Made by a program: the position numbers and the translations under genes
In this document: positions 9,260 through 18,126 of the stretch, one piece after another
How the letters are laid out: every line of letters begins with the position of its first letter
Numbering within the stretch: the first letter of the stretch is position 1
Origin: an uncultured Pelagibacteraceae bacterium
Lineage (GTDB): Bacteria; Pseudomonadota; Alphaproteobacteria; Pelagibacterales; Pelagibacteraceae
Assembly (NCBI GenBank): GCA_902553845.1
Contig: CACDMG010000004.1
Coordinates: 1-32,943, forward strand
DNA length: 32,943 nt
Direction of reading: 5' to 3'
The notes under the pieces: model-generated
Seen by the model: only the letters and a program-made list of their open reading frames with translations
What the model was told of the DNA's origin: nothing
The model's database searches: none

Positions 9260-9709
9260 ATGACAAGTAAGGATCTATCTATATTCAATTCATTAAGACC
9301 TTTTTCTATTGGCTTTGACGATATGTTTGACCAATTTGAAAATATGTTAGGTAATGGGGGTTTGACTATGCAGTCAAATTATCCACCATATAACATAAGA
9401 AAAACAGGCAAAGATAACTACGCTATTGAAGTTGCTCTTGCGGGTTTTAATAAAGATGATGTTGAAGTTGAGTTTGAGGATAATTTATTAACTGTTAGAA
9501 CAAAACTAATTAATAAATCTGAGAACAAAAATAATGAAGATGGTGAAGTAATTCATAGAGGTATTTCGCAAAGACAATTTGCTAGATCATTTACAATCGC
9601 TGATGATGTAAAAGTAAATGGTGCTGAGTTAAAAGATGGTCTTTTAACAATAGCTTGTGAAAGAATTTTACCTGATCATAAGAAAAAAAGACTTATTGAT
9701 ATTAAATAA
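9260..9709 (+). CDS. ibpA: Small heat shock protein Hsp20 (IbpA-like)
   Basis: Alpha-crystallin domain (YNIRKTGKDNYAIEVALAGFNKDDVEVEFEDNLLTV...); AGGAGG Shine-Dalgarno upstream of ATG 9260. Confidence 0.92.
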   Translation: MTSKDLSIFNSLRPFSIGFDDMFDQFENMLGNGGLTMQSNYPPYNIRKTGKDNYAIEVALAGFNKDDVEVEFEDNLLTVRTKLINKSENKNNEDGEVIHRGISQRQFARSFTIADDVKVNGAELKDGLLTIACERILPDHKKKRLIDIK

Positions 9710-9721
9710 GTATTTACCTTG

Positions 9722-9745
9722 CTTGTGGGGATTTTTCCCCACAAG
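9722..9745 (+). terminator. Hairpin terminator after hsp20
   Basis: CTTGTGGGG-ATTTTT-CCCCACAAG, 9-bp perfect stem, followed by TTTAAATT. Confidence 0.75.
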
Positions 9746-9762
9746 TTTAAATTATTAAATTT

Positions 9763-10065
9763 TTATACACATCCACTTGAGGCAAAACTAATTACAATAT
9801 TATCCTTATTCACTTCAAACTTTCTATCACAAGTAATTCCGTATTTTTTAGTTTTGTAAACTAAAACTTTATTTCCGGTCTCATTAATAAAATCTTCAGT
9901 TGGTTTTCCTAATTTTATTTTTAATTCTTCAATATTTTTTCCAACTAATTTTCCATATTCTCTGTTTTCTTTTTCAGCAATTGCATCAGATTTTTCTTTT
10001 ATTGTTTGGCAGCTTGTAGCTAAGAAGGAAATAAAAAAAATAATTATTAATTTTTTAATATTCAT
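9763..10065 (-). CDS. Small lipoprotein, possibly SmpA/OmlA-like
   Basis: 100 aa; signal peptide with lipobox FLATSC; GKNIEELKIKLGKPTED segment. Confidence 0.7.
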   Translation of the reverse strand: MNIKKLIIIFFISFLATSCQTIKEKSDAIAEKENREYGKLVGKNIEELKIKLGKPTEDFINETGNKVLVYKTKKYGITCDRKFEVNKDNIVISFASSGCV

Positions 10066-10170
10066 TAATTAATAATATCACAAAGTTTGTCATATTAATT
10101 AACCTCAAGGTTGTAAATATTATCAAATTAACAACAAATCCAAGAAATTGAACACACTCCAAAAAGATTT

Positions 10171-10186
10171 TTTGATTCGAATCAAA
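10171..10186. promoter_or_regulatory. 16-bp perfect palindrome, candidate operator upstream of purine permease
   Basis: TTTGATTCGAATCAAA, centre about 33 nt upstream of the permease ATG (10212). Confidence 0.4.
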
Positions 10187-10211
10187 TACTGTACTGAAAA
10201 ATGGAGGTCTA

Positions 10212-11498
10212 ATGTTAGATAACTACTTTAACTATAAAAAACATAAGACTGATTTTAAAACAGAAGTTTTAGCTGGAGTTTCGACTTTCTTGACTATGGC
10301 TTACATAATGTTTTTAAATCCAGTCATATTAGCTGATGGTGGCTTTGACTTTGGTGGTGTATTTACTGCTACTGCATGTGCGACGGCACTTGCATGTTTT
10401 ATATGCGCTTTTTATGCAAAGACATGGCCTGTTGGACTTGCGCCTGGTATGGGAATAAATGCATTTATTGCATACGGTGTCTGTCTTGGAATGGAATATA
10501 CTCCAGCAGAAGCTTTGGGAGCTGTATTAGTAGCCGGTGTAGTGTTCTTAATTATTTCACTAACACCGATAAGAGCTTGGTTAATTAACTCAATTCCTAA
10601 AAGCTTAAAACTTGGTATTGGAGCGGGAATAGGAATGTTCCTTGCTATAATTGGATTTGAAATTATGGGATTAACAGCGGATAATCCTGTAACTTTAGTT
10701 CAATTAGGGGATTTATCAAATCCTCTCCTTTTACTTGGTGCTGGTGCTTTTGTCTCTATGATCGTGATGGAGAAAAAAGGAATTAAAGGGAACATAATCA
10801 TAGGTATTCTTGTATTTAGTGCAATAGCTTGGTTAACTGGTGTCGGAAAATTTAATGGTGTTGTATCGCCACCGCCGCCAATGACTTATTTGTTTGAGTT
10901 TGATCTTGGCGCTGCGCTATCTGCATCAATGGTAACTGTTGTTTTTACTTTATTCTTTATAGACTTTTTTGATACGGCCGGAACACTTACTAGTGTCGCT
11001 AACGTAGCAGGAAAAATTGGTAGAGATGGTAAAATTGAAGACATTGATAAAGCAATGCTTTCTGACAGTGTTTCTACTGTTGCAGGCGCTATGATGGGTA
11101 CGTCTACTGTAACGACATATGTAGAGTCAGCAGCTGGAGTAAAAGCTGGTGGTAAAACTGGAATGACTTCATTAGTAATTGGAATACTTTTCTTGCTATG
11201 TTTATTTTTCAGTCCATTAGCTACAAGTTTGCCTAAAGAAATTGATGGTGCTGCTTTAATTTATATCGCAACACTGTTCGTTAGAAATATTACAGATATT
11301 GAATGGGATGATATTGCTGAGTCAGGACCTGCTGTTCTTGCTATGTTAGCTATGCCATTTACATATTCTATTTCTCACGGAATAGCTTTAGCGTTCATAG
11401 CTTACGCAGCTATCAAAATTCTTACTGGTAGATTTGATGTAAGTCCAGCTATTTGGGTAATTGCTGCACTAAGTGTAGTAAGTTTCGCAGTAGCTTAA
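10212..11498 (+). CDS. NCS2-type purine (guanine/hypoxanthine/xanthine) permease, AzgA subfamily
   Basis: 428 aa; TDFKTEVLAGVSTFLTMAYIMFLNPVIL and LAPGMGINAFIAYGV motifs of the AzgA/PbuG group. Confidence 0.9.
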   Translation: MLDNYFNYKKHKTDFKTEVLAGVSTFLTMAYIMFLNPVILADGGFDFGGVFTATACATALACFICAFYAKTWPVGLAPGMGINAFIAYGVCLGMEYTPAEALGAVLVAGVVFLIISLTPIRAWLINSIPKSLKLGIGAGIGMFLAIIGFEIMGLTADNPVTLVQLGDLSNPLLLLGAGAFVSMIVMEKKGIKGNIIIGILVFSAIAWLTGVGKFNGVVSPPPPMTYLFEFDLGAALSASMVTVVFTLFFIDFFDTAGTLTSVANVAGKIGRDGKIEDIDKAMLSDSVSTVAGAMMGTSTVTTYVESAAGVKAGGKTGMTSLVIGILFLLCLFFSPLATSLPKEIDGAALIYIATLFVRNITDIEWDDIAESGPAVLAMLAMPFTYSISHGIALAFIAYAAIKILTGRFDVSPAIWVIAALSVVSFAVA

Positions 11499-11512
11499 TA
11501 AGATAAATTTAT

Positions 11513-11544
11513 AAAAGGCGATCTTTAATTTAAGATCGCCTTTT
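11513..11544. terminator. Bidirectional hairpin terminator between permease and phosphoribosyltransferase
   Basis: AAAAGGCGATCTT-TAATTT-AAGATCGCCTTTT, perfect stem with A/T tracts on both sides, between convergent genes. Confidence 0.9.
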
Positions 11545-12069
11545 TTATTTTTGATGCTTTTTTTTTATCTCATCAATTCTTATTTCTTCGTAGATTTCAA
11601 AAGGCTGAACAATCCAAGGGTCATCCTTTAATCTAGTTGCACAAAAATCAGGTTCGAATGTAGATTTCTTTTTTTTCCAGAGAGTTGCTGTTTTAATATC
11701 TTCTATTTTTCCTTTTATTGGTTCATATTGTCTTAACCAATCGATACTCTTGTTAAATGTTATTCCAGTATCTGATAAGTCATCACAGAGTAATATTCTT
11801 CCTCCCATGTTAGGTGCTATGGAACTCATCTCTCTGGAAAAAACTATATCACCTTGCTCATCCTCAACACCTTTGCCGCTATAAGACTCAACTGCTAGAT
11901 ATGCACATTTCAATTTAAATATTCTACTTAAAACATCTATCATTGGAGCAGCTCCTCTCATAATTCCAACTAATATGTTAGGTTTATAGCCACTCTCATC
12001 AATCATGATAGCTAATTTTTCTACTGTGTTATTATAATCTTTCCAGTTAACAATTAATTTTTCTGACAT
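11545..12069 (-). CDS. Purine phosphoribosyltransferase (xanthine-guanine PRT-like)
   Basis: 174 aa; PRPP-binding motif ILLCDDLSDTG, NILVGIMRGAAPM; in a purine operon. Confidence 0.85.
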   Translation of the reverse strand: MSEKLIVNWKDYNNTVEKLAIMIDESGYKPNILVGIMRGAAPMIDVLSRIFKLKCAYLAVESYSGKGVEDEQGDIVFSREMSSIAPNMGGRILLCDDLSDTGITFNKSIDWLRQYEPIKGKIEDIKTATLWKKKKSTFEPDFCATRLKDDPWIVQPFEIYEEIRIDEIKKKHQK

Positions 12070-12077
12070 GATTTTGA

Positions 12078-12989
12078 TTATGTTTTGAATGCAAAAATAA
12101 TACCAGCAAGTATAATTAAAGCAATTATTGAAATATATAAAAAACTTATTTTGTGGATATTTCTACCTCTTAAATTAAAATAATGTCTTGCTAAACAAGA
12201 AATAATTCCAATTAATACGAGTATTGCCCAATTGTATTTATGATAGACAAGAAAACTAAAGTGTCCTGATAGCATTATAAATAAAACTAAAAAAGTTGAA
12301 TAATTATTATGGATAGATCTTTGTTTGGCTGCCAAAGATAAACTCATATCAAATTGTTTTGACTTTTTACTGCTGTTAATAATATTCATCTGATTTGGTA
12401 TTATAATTGTAAAAACATTTGCAAACATATTTGATCCAATTATTAAACCAACACTTAAAAAAGCAAATTTTGGACCAAATATTTTAGTCAATCCAAAAGA
12501 TAAGCCTGTCAATAAAATTAACATTATGGAAATAAATAAAAAATTATTCTTTATTAAATTTGATTTGCATAAATAATCATATATTAACCAAGATAAAATC
12601 ATAGACAGTGCTGAATAAAAAATTGCGGTAGTAGGTGAAATAATTAAAACTCTTTTATCTACCATTAATACACCTGCGTTATAATAATAAATAACAAACA
12701 AAAGCAAAATTCCTGTAATAAATGTCAGATAACTTTGCCATTTAAATATTATAAGCTGATTAAGATACATGCTTTCAGGAGAGCTTTTAAGTCTAGTTAA
12801 TTTATAAAAAAAGCCCGAATGCATAAGATAACCTTCACCATCTATATCTTTATTTGCAATTTTTTTATTTAATCTGTTATCTAAATAATTAAATAAAAAA
12901 CTATTTCCAACCCATAGAATTGCAAATAATACATGGCCCCATCTTAGAATGACTTCTGACCATTTAAGTGTGTAAGTCAAAATATCCAT
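12078..12989 (-). CDS. puuD: PuuD-type membrane urate oxidase, membrane domain only
   Basis: 303 aa; N-terminal ILRWGHVLFAILWVGNSFLFNYLD, GEGYLMHSGFFY, FKWQSYLTFITG, SIHNNYSTFLVLFIMLSGH as in the DUF989/PuuD membrane region; no CxxCH motif. Confidence 0.8.
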   Translation of the reverse strand: MDILTYTLKWSEVILRWGHVLFAILWVGNSFLFNYLDNRLNKKIANKDIDGEGYLMHSGFFYKLTRLKSSPESMYLNQLIIFKWQSYLTFITGILLLFVIYYYNAGVLMVDKRVLIISPTTAIFYSALSMILSWLIYDYLCKSNLIKNNFLFISIMLILLTGLSFGLTKIFGPKFAFLSVGLIIGSNMFANVFTIIIPNQMNIINSSKKSKQFDMSLSLAAKQRSIHNNYSTFLVLFIMLSGHFSFLVYHKYNWAILVLIGIISCLARHYFNLRGRNIHKISFLYISIIALIILAGIIFAFKT

Positions 12990-13460
12990 TTAATATTTAA
13001 TTTTATCTTCTTTATTTTTCCAAATTTTAAATGCCTCTAAAGCTTGATCTCGATGTATTTGATACATTTTAATTTTTCTATCTTTAATTTCTTTATTTAT
13101 TTCAGAATAAATAAATGAGTCATCAAAGTCTATGTTCTTAGCATCCAACCTGGTGTTTGCATAAAAAATTTTATCTATATGAGCCCAATATATTGCTGAC
13201 AAACACATGGGGCATGGTTCACAAGTAGAATATAAATCACATCCTTTTAAAAAGAAATTATTTTGATTTTTGCATGCATTTCTAATTGCAACAATTTCTG
13301 CATGTGCAGTTGGATCATTATTTGAGGTTACTTGATTAAATCCTTCTGCAATAATTTTGTTATCCTTTACAATTACACAACCAAAAGGACCCCCTTTTGT
13401 TTTTGCACTTTGAATTGATAATTCAATTGCTCTTAACATAAATTTTGATTTATCAGTCAC
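12990..13460 (-). CDS. guaD: Guanine deaminase (cytidine/deoxycytidylate deaminase superfamily)
   Basis: 156 aa; HAEIVAIRNAC and CEPCPMCLSAIYWA zinc motifs; lies between puuD and xdhB. Confidence 0.8.
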   Translation of the reverse strand: MTDKSKFMLRAIELSIQSAKTKGGPFGCVIVKDNKIIAEGFNQVTSNNDPTAHAEIVAIRNACKNQNNFFLKGCDLYSTCEPCPMCLSAIYWAHIDKIFYANTRLDAKNIDFDDSFIYSEINKEIKDRKIKMYQIHRDQALEAFKIWKNKEDKIKY

Positions 13461-13464
13461 TGTA

Positions 13465-15768
13465 TTAAATTTTTCTCTTTATTTTATTTATACTTATTAG
13501 TATTTTTTCTGGAGTTGCTGGTGCATCTAATTCTGGTGTCTTTTTATAGTTAGATAAAGAAGCAATTGCATCTTTAATTGCAAAAAAGACACTCATTGCA
13601 AGCATCAAAGGTGGTTCTCCAGTGGTTTTTTGTTTATTCACCACATTTTCAACGTTAGATCCTTTCTTAAAAATCTCTACATTGAATTTTTTTGGCGTAT
13701 CACTGATTGCTGGAATTTTATATGTAGAAGGTGAGAAAGTTTTGAGTTTTCCATATTTGTCCCAAACTACCTCTTCCATTGTAAGCCATCCTTGCCCTTG
13801 AACAAAACCACCCTCTATTTGACCAAGCTCAAGCGCAGGATTAATTGCGTTCCCAGCATCTTGAACTACATCAACTCTATCAATTACATTCTCTCCAGTG
13901 AGAGTATCGATTGTAACCTCTGTAACTGCTGCACCATAACAAAAATAGTAAAATGGCCTTCCATGAAATTTTTTTTTGTCAAAATTTATTTTTGGAGTTG
14001 AATAAAATCCCGATGAAGATAATGAAACTCTATTAAGATAAGCTTCTTCTATTATCTTTTTAAATTTAAATGACCTATTTCCAAAATAGATATACTGATT
14101 TTTATAGATAGGTTCAGTATTTGAAAAAATTTTGTACTTATCTCTTATAAAATCATTTAAATTTTTTTTGATTTTACCTGCTGCATTTAAGGTAGCAGCA
14201 CCATTTAAATCAGTAGTAGAAGATGCGGCACTAGCAGATGTATTGGGAACTTTAGAAGTATTTGTTGAGGAAATCTTTACTTTTTCAAAAGGTAAACCAA
14301 AAGTATTTGCTACAAGCTGAGCAATTTTAGTATGAGTGCCCTGACCCATTTCAATTCCTCCATGATTTAAATAAACACTTCCATCAGTATATATATGTAC
14401 CAATGCTCCAGCTTGATTTAAATGAATTGTTGTAAAAGAAATACCAAATTTCACAGGTGCTAACGCTATTCCTTTTTTAAAAAACTTATTCTTTAAATTA
14501 AAATTTCTAATTTCTTGATATCTTTTTTTATAATCTGATTTATCTAACAAATTTTTAAAAATATCATGTATAACATTATCATTAATTTTCATTCCATAAT
14601 GAGTAGTGTTTCTTTCATTAAGACCATAAAAATTATTTTTTCTTACTTCACACGGATTTTTTTTTAAAAATCTTGAAATATTATCAACAACATTTTCTAT
14701 CGCCATCATACCTTGATTACCACCAAAACCTCTAAATGCTGTTGAAGAAGAGGTATTAGTTTTACAAAGATAATTTTTGACTTCTAAATCTGAAAGATAA
14801 TAAGTATTATCCAAATGTAACAATGCTCTCTCATTAATAGCATATGATAAATCAGGTGACATTCCGCATCTAGAAGCCAGTTTCAACTTTAAGCCCTCTA
14901 TTTTTCCATCATCATTAAATCCAACTTCATATTCAGAATAGAAATCGTGTCTTTTACCAGTTATAATAATATCATCATCTCTATCTAATCTTAATTTTAT
15001 TGGTTGACCTGTCTTGTGAGACAGCAGTGCACAAACTGCAGCTGTCATAAAATTAGTCTCTTTACCTCCAAAACCACCTCCAATTCTTCTAACCATGACA
15101 GTAATTGAATTACTTTTTTGATTTAGCATCTTAGCTATAATTTGCTGAGTTTCAGATGGATGTTGTGTAGAACTGTAAACTGTAAGATTATTATCCTCTT
15201 GTGGAATAACTAAACAAACCTGGCCTTCCAAATAAAAATGTTCTTGGCTTCCAGTGTTGAATTTACCTTTTAATTTATTTTTTGATTTAATTATTTTATT
15301 TTGAGGATTTCCTTTTCTGATTATCCTAGGTTCAAATAAAAGATTATTTTTTTTTAATGCATCTTCAATGGTAACGATAGGTTTAAGTTCTTGGTAGGAG
15401 ATTTTAGCCTTTAAAACAGCTTTTCTTGCTAATTCAGTTGAGATAGCTGCAACAGCAAATAAAGGTTGGCCAAAATATTCAACTTTTGTTTTTGGGAATA
15501 TTGGATCTCCATCAAATACTGGACCTACATCATTTCGACCAGGAATATCTTTATAAGAAACAACAGATATTACACCTTCACTTTCTTTGACGTCTTTCAA
15601 ATCAATCCTTTTAATTATTGCATGAGCTTTTTTACTCCATCCAATAGCTCCGTGTAAGGTATTTAAGGGCTCACTAATATCATCCGTATATTGAGCTAAA
15701 CCAGTTACGTGCTTATTTGCACTATCATGTGGAATACTTTGCCCCTTCAATAACTCTTCATTTTTCAT
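13465..15768 (-). CDS. xdhB: Xanthine dehydrogenase, molybdopterin-binding subunit
   Basis: 767 aa; GGGFGGKE, AFRGFGGNQGM, GGIEMGQGTHTKI, KTTGEPPLMLA (catalytic Glu). Confidence 0.95.
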   Translation of the reverse strand: MKNEELLKGQSIPHDSANKHVTGLAQYTDDISEPLNTLHGAIGWSKKAHAIIKRIDLKDVKESEGVISVVSYKDIPGRNDVGPVFDGDPIFPKTKVEYFGQPLFAVAAISTELARKAVLKAKISYQELKPIVTIEDALKKNNLLFEPRIIRKGNPQNKIIKSKNKLKGKFNTGSQEHFYLEGQVCLVIPQEDNNLTVYSSTQHPSETQQIIAKMLNQKSNSITVMVRRIGGGFGGKETNFMTAAVCALLSHKTGQPIKLRLDRDDDIIITGKRHDFYSEYEVGFNDDGKIEGLKLKLASRCGMSPDLSYAINERALLHLDNTYYLSDLEVKNYLCKTNTSSSTAFRGFGGNQGMMAIENVVDNISRFLKKNPCEVRKNNFYGLNERNTTHYGMKINDNVIHDIFKNLLDKSDYKKRYQEIRNFNLKNKFFKKGIALAPVKFGISFTTIHLNQAGALVHIYTDGSVYLNHGGIEMGQGTHTKIAQLVANTFGLPFEKVKISSTNTSKVPNTSASAASSTTDLNGAATLNAAGKIKKNLNDFIRDKYKIFSNTEPIYKNQYIYFGNRSFKFKKIIEEAYLNRVSLSSSGFYSTPKINFDKKKFHGRPFYYFCYGAAVTEVTIDTLTGENVIDRVDVVQDAGNAINPALELGQIEGGFVQGQGWLTMEEVVWDKYGKLKTFSPSTYKIPAISDTPKKFNVEIFKKGSNVENVVNKQKTTGEPPLMLAMSVFFAIKDAIASLSNYKKTPELDAPATPEKILISINKIKRKI

Positions 15769-17201
15769 GAGTGTATTCTAATATTTTTTTTATTTTTAAT
15801 TTCGTAAAAAGCTTTTAACAGTAAATTTTTTGCAACAGTTAATCTATAATTTCTACTGGCTCGCATATCATCTAAAGGTGCAAAATCTTTGTCCATAAAA
15901 TTTACAGCTCTATTGAATGTATTTTCTGAAAATTCCGAATTTATTAAATTTTTTTCTATAATTGCTGCTCTTTTTGGAATTTCAGACATTCCGCCGTAAG
16001 CAATGGATGCTTTTGTTATTTTATTCTTTTTTATCAGAAAATTAAATGAGCCACATACAGATGAAATATCATCGTCGAATCTTTTTGAAATTTTATAAGC
16101 TTTAAATACATTTTCTTTATCTAGAGGAATCTTTATTGAATAGATAAACTCACCTTTTTTTATTTTTGTTTTTCTGTAAGATATAAAAAAATGATTTAAA
16201 GAATAAACTTTCTTTTTATCTATCCCTTGAATTACAATTTTTGCATCTAATGATAATAATAAAGGAAGTGTATCTCCTATAGGAGAAGCAGTTGCAATAT
16301 TCCCAGCAATAGTTCCAATGTTTCTAATTTGAATTGATCCATATCTTTTAAGTACATCGTAAAAATCTATAAAGTATTTTTTGATCAGATTTTGAAATTC
16401 AAAAAGTGAGGTTGTGGCTCCAATTTCTATTAAATTTTTGTTTTTTTTTACAAAATTCAATTTTTTAATAGAATTCAATGAAATAATCGTTTTAATATCT
16501 TTTCTAAATTTAGTTACCTCAAGAGAAAGATCTGTTCCTCCACTCAAGATTTTTGCATTGGGGTATTTTTTCAATATTTTTTTTAAGTTTGGTATAGTTT
16601 TTGGTGCAAAAAATTTTCGACCTTGATAATTAATTTCAATATCAACGTCTTTTATTTTTTTTAATAATCGGATAGTTTTATTTTGGTTTTTTTCAAAGTG
16701 ATCTTTATCTTTTTTATTATTTAAACTTTTTGCAGCATCAATTATTGGTCTATATCCTGTGCATCTACATAAATTTCCAGACAAAGCCTCTTCAATTATT
16801 TCATTATTGATTATTTTATAATTTTTTTGCATTGAGAATAAAGACATCGTAAAGCCTGGTGTGCAAAATCCACATTGAGATCCATGAAATTTGACCATTG
16901 CTTTCTGAACTATATGAGGTTTATTTTCATGAACTAAGTTTTCAATTAGAATTAATTGTTTACCATTGAGGGTAGGTAAAAAACTTATACAAGCATTGAT
17001 TGATTTATAAATAATCTTATTTTTATTTAATTCACCCAATACTATTGTACACGCTCCACAACCTCCCTCAGCGCAACCTTCTTTTGTTCCAGTCAATTTC
17101 AATTCATTACGAATATAATTTAAAATTGTTTTGTTTGGGTCAGGATTTTTGATTTTGTAAATTTTATTATTAACTAAAAATTGTATAGTATCGGAAACCA
17201 T
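15765..17201 (-). CDS. xdhA: Xanthine dehydrogenase, small subunit ([2Fe-2S] and FAD domains)
   Basis: 478 aa; CAEGGCGACTIVLGE, CGFCTPGF, CRCTGYRPI; FAD domain IRNIGTIAGNIATASPIGD. Confidence 0.95.
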   Translation of the reverse strand: MVSDTIQFLVNNKIYKIKNPDPNKTILNYIRNELKLTGTKEGCAEGGCGACTIVLGELNKNKIIYKSINACISFLPTLNGKQLILIENLVHENKPHIVQKAMVKFHGSQCGFCTPGFTMSLFSMQKNYKIINNEIIEEALSGNLCRCTGYRPIIDAAKSLNNKKDKDHFEKNQNKTIRLLKKIKDVDIEINYQGRKFFAPKTIPNLKKILKKYPNAKILSGGTDLSLEVTKFRKDIKTIISLNSIKKLNFVKKNKNLIEIGATTSLFEFQNLIKKYFIDFYDVLKRYGSIQIRNIGTIAGNIATASPIGDTLPLLLSLDAKIVIQGIDKKKVYSLNHFFISYRKTKIKKGEFIYSIKIPLDKENVFKAYKISKRFDDDISSVCGSFNFLIKKNKITKASIAYGGMSEIPKRAAIIEKNLINSEFSENTFNRAVNFMDKDFAPLDDMRASRNYRLTVAKNLLLKAFYEIKNKKNIRIHS

Positions 17202-17551
17202 TAGCTTCCTCTATAAGTTGAATAACTCCATGGCGAGACTAACAATGGAACGTGATAATGTTCTTTATTGTTTGATATACCAAATCTAACAACCACATCA
17301 TCTAAAAATTTTAAATCATCTTTATTTGTAATATCTTTAAAATAATCTCCAACAAAAAATACCAGTTCATATTTTCCATTTTTAAATTCATCTTTTTCGA
17401 TCAAAGGTTGATCTGAACGCCCATCATTATTCAAAATAATGCTTTTGAGTTTTATTTTATTTTCTCCAGAAATAAAATAAAGTTCAACTTTAATTCCTTT
17501 TCCTGGTTTTCCAGAATAAATATCAAGAACATGAGTTGTAAGTTTGGTCAT
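17201..17551 (-). CDS. hiuH: 5-hydroxyisourate hydrolase (transthyretin-like)
   Basis: 116 aa; LTTHVLDIYSGKPG, DGRSDQPL, YHVPLLVSPWSYSTYRGS C-terminal YRGS. Confidence 0.95.
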   Translation of the reverse strand: MTKLTTHVLDIYSGKPGKGIKVELYFISGENKIKLKSIILNNDGRSDQPLIEKDEFKNGKYELVFFVGDYFKDITNKDDLKFLDDVVVRFGISNNKEHYHVPLLVSPWSYSTYRGS

Positions 17552-17616
17552 ATAATAAGTTATATACTATACAAAAAATACATAATAAATATATTAAATC
17601 TTATAATTGATTCAAA

Positions 17617-18111
17617 ATGCAATTAATCAAAGATATTAACTTACTTACAAAAAAAGAATTTCTGTCTATTTTTGGAAATATTTTTGAAAAATCTGATTGG
17701 ATAGCAATCAGTACATTTGAATTAAAACCTTTCAAAGATATAAAAGATTTTAAAGACAAAATGATGAACATTTATGAAAAGAGTTCTAAAGAAAAAATAA
17801 TTATTATTTTTAATTTACATCCAAAGTTGGCAGTTGAAAAAAAATTAACTTCTTTTTCATCTAAAGAACAGTTTGAAGCTAAATTAAATACATGTACAAA
17901 AGAAGAAATGATTGAATTTCGAAATCTAAACGAACATTATCATGAAAAATTTGGTTTTCCTTTTATAATGGCTGTAAAAGGAAAAAGTAAAAACGAAATA
18001 CTTGATAGTTTTAGACAAAGAGTTAAAAATAACTTTGAAGTTGAATTTAATGAGGCAAAACTTCAAGTTAAAAAAATAGCTTCATTAAGACTGAATGAAA
18101 TTCTTAATTAA
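17617..18111 (+). CDS. uraD: OHCU decarboxylase
   Basis: 164 aa; NLHPKLA, FRNLNEHYHEKFGFPFIMAVKG, SFRQRVKNNFEVEFNEA signatures. Confidence 0.92.
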   Translation: MQLIKDINLLTKKEFLSIFGNIFEKSDWIAISTFELKPFKDIKDFKDKMMNIYEKSSKEKIIIIFNLHPKLAVEKKLTSFSSKEQFEAKLNTCTKEEMIEFRNLNEHYHEKFGFPFIMAVKGKSKNEILDSFRQRVKNNFEVEFNEAKLQVKKIASLRLNEILN

Positions 18112-18126
18112 ACAAGCTTTTTAAAT

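Noticed and set aside
10066-10211. Possible purine riboswitch before the permease
   Set aside because: No purine riboswitch core with paired loops was visible; only the palindrome stands out
10376-10588. 70-aa Cys-rich ORF inside the permease
   Set aside because: Alternate frame of a well-supported gene; Cys/Trp-rich composition is a frame artefact
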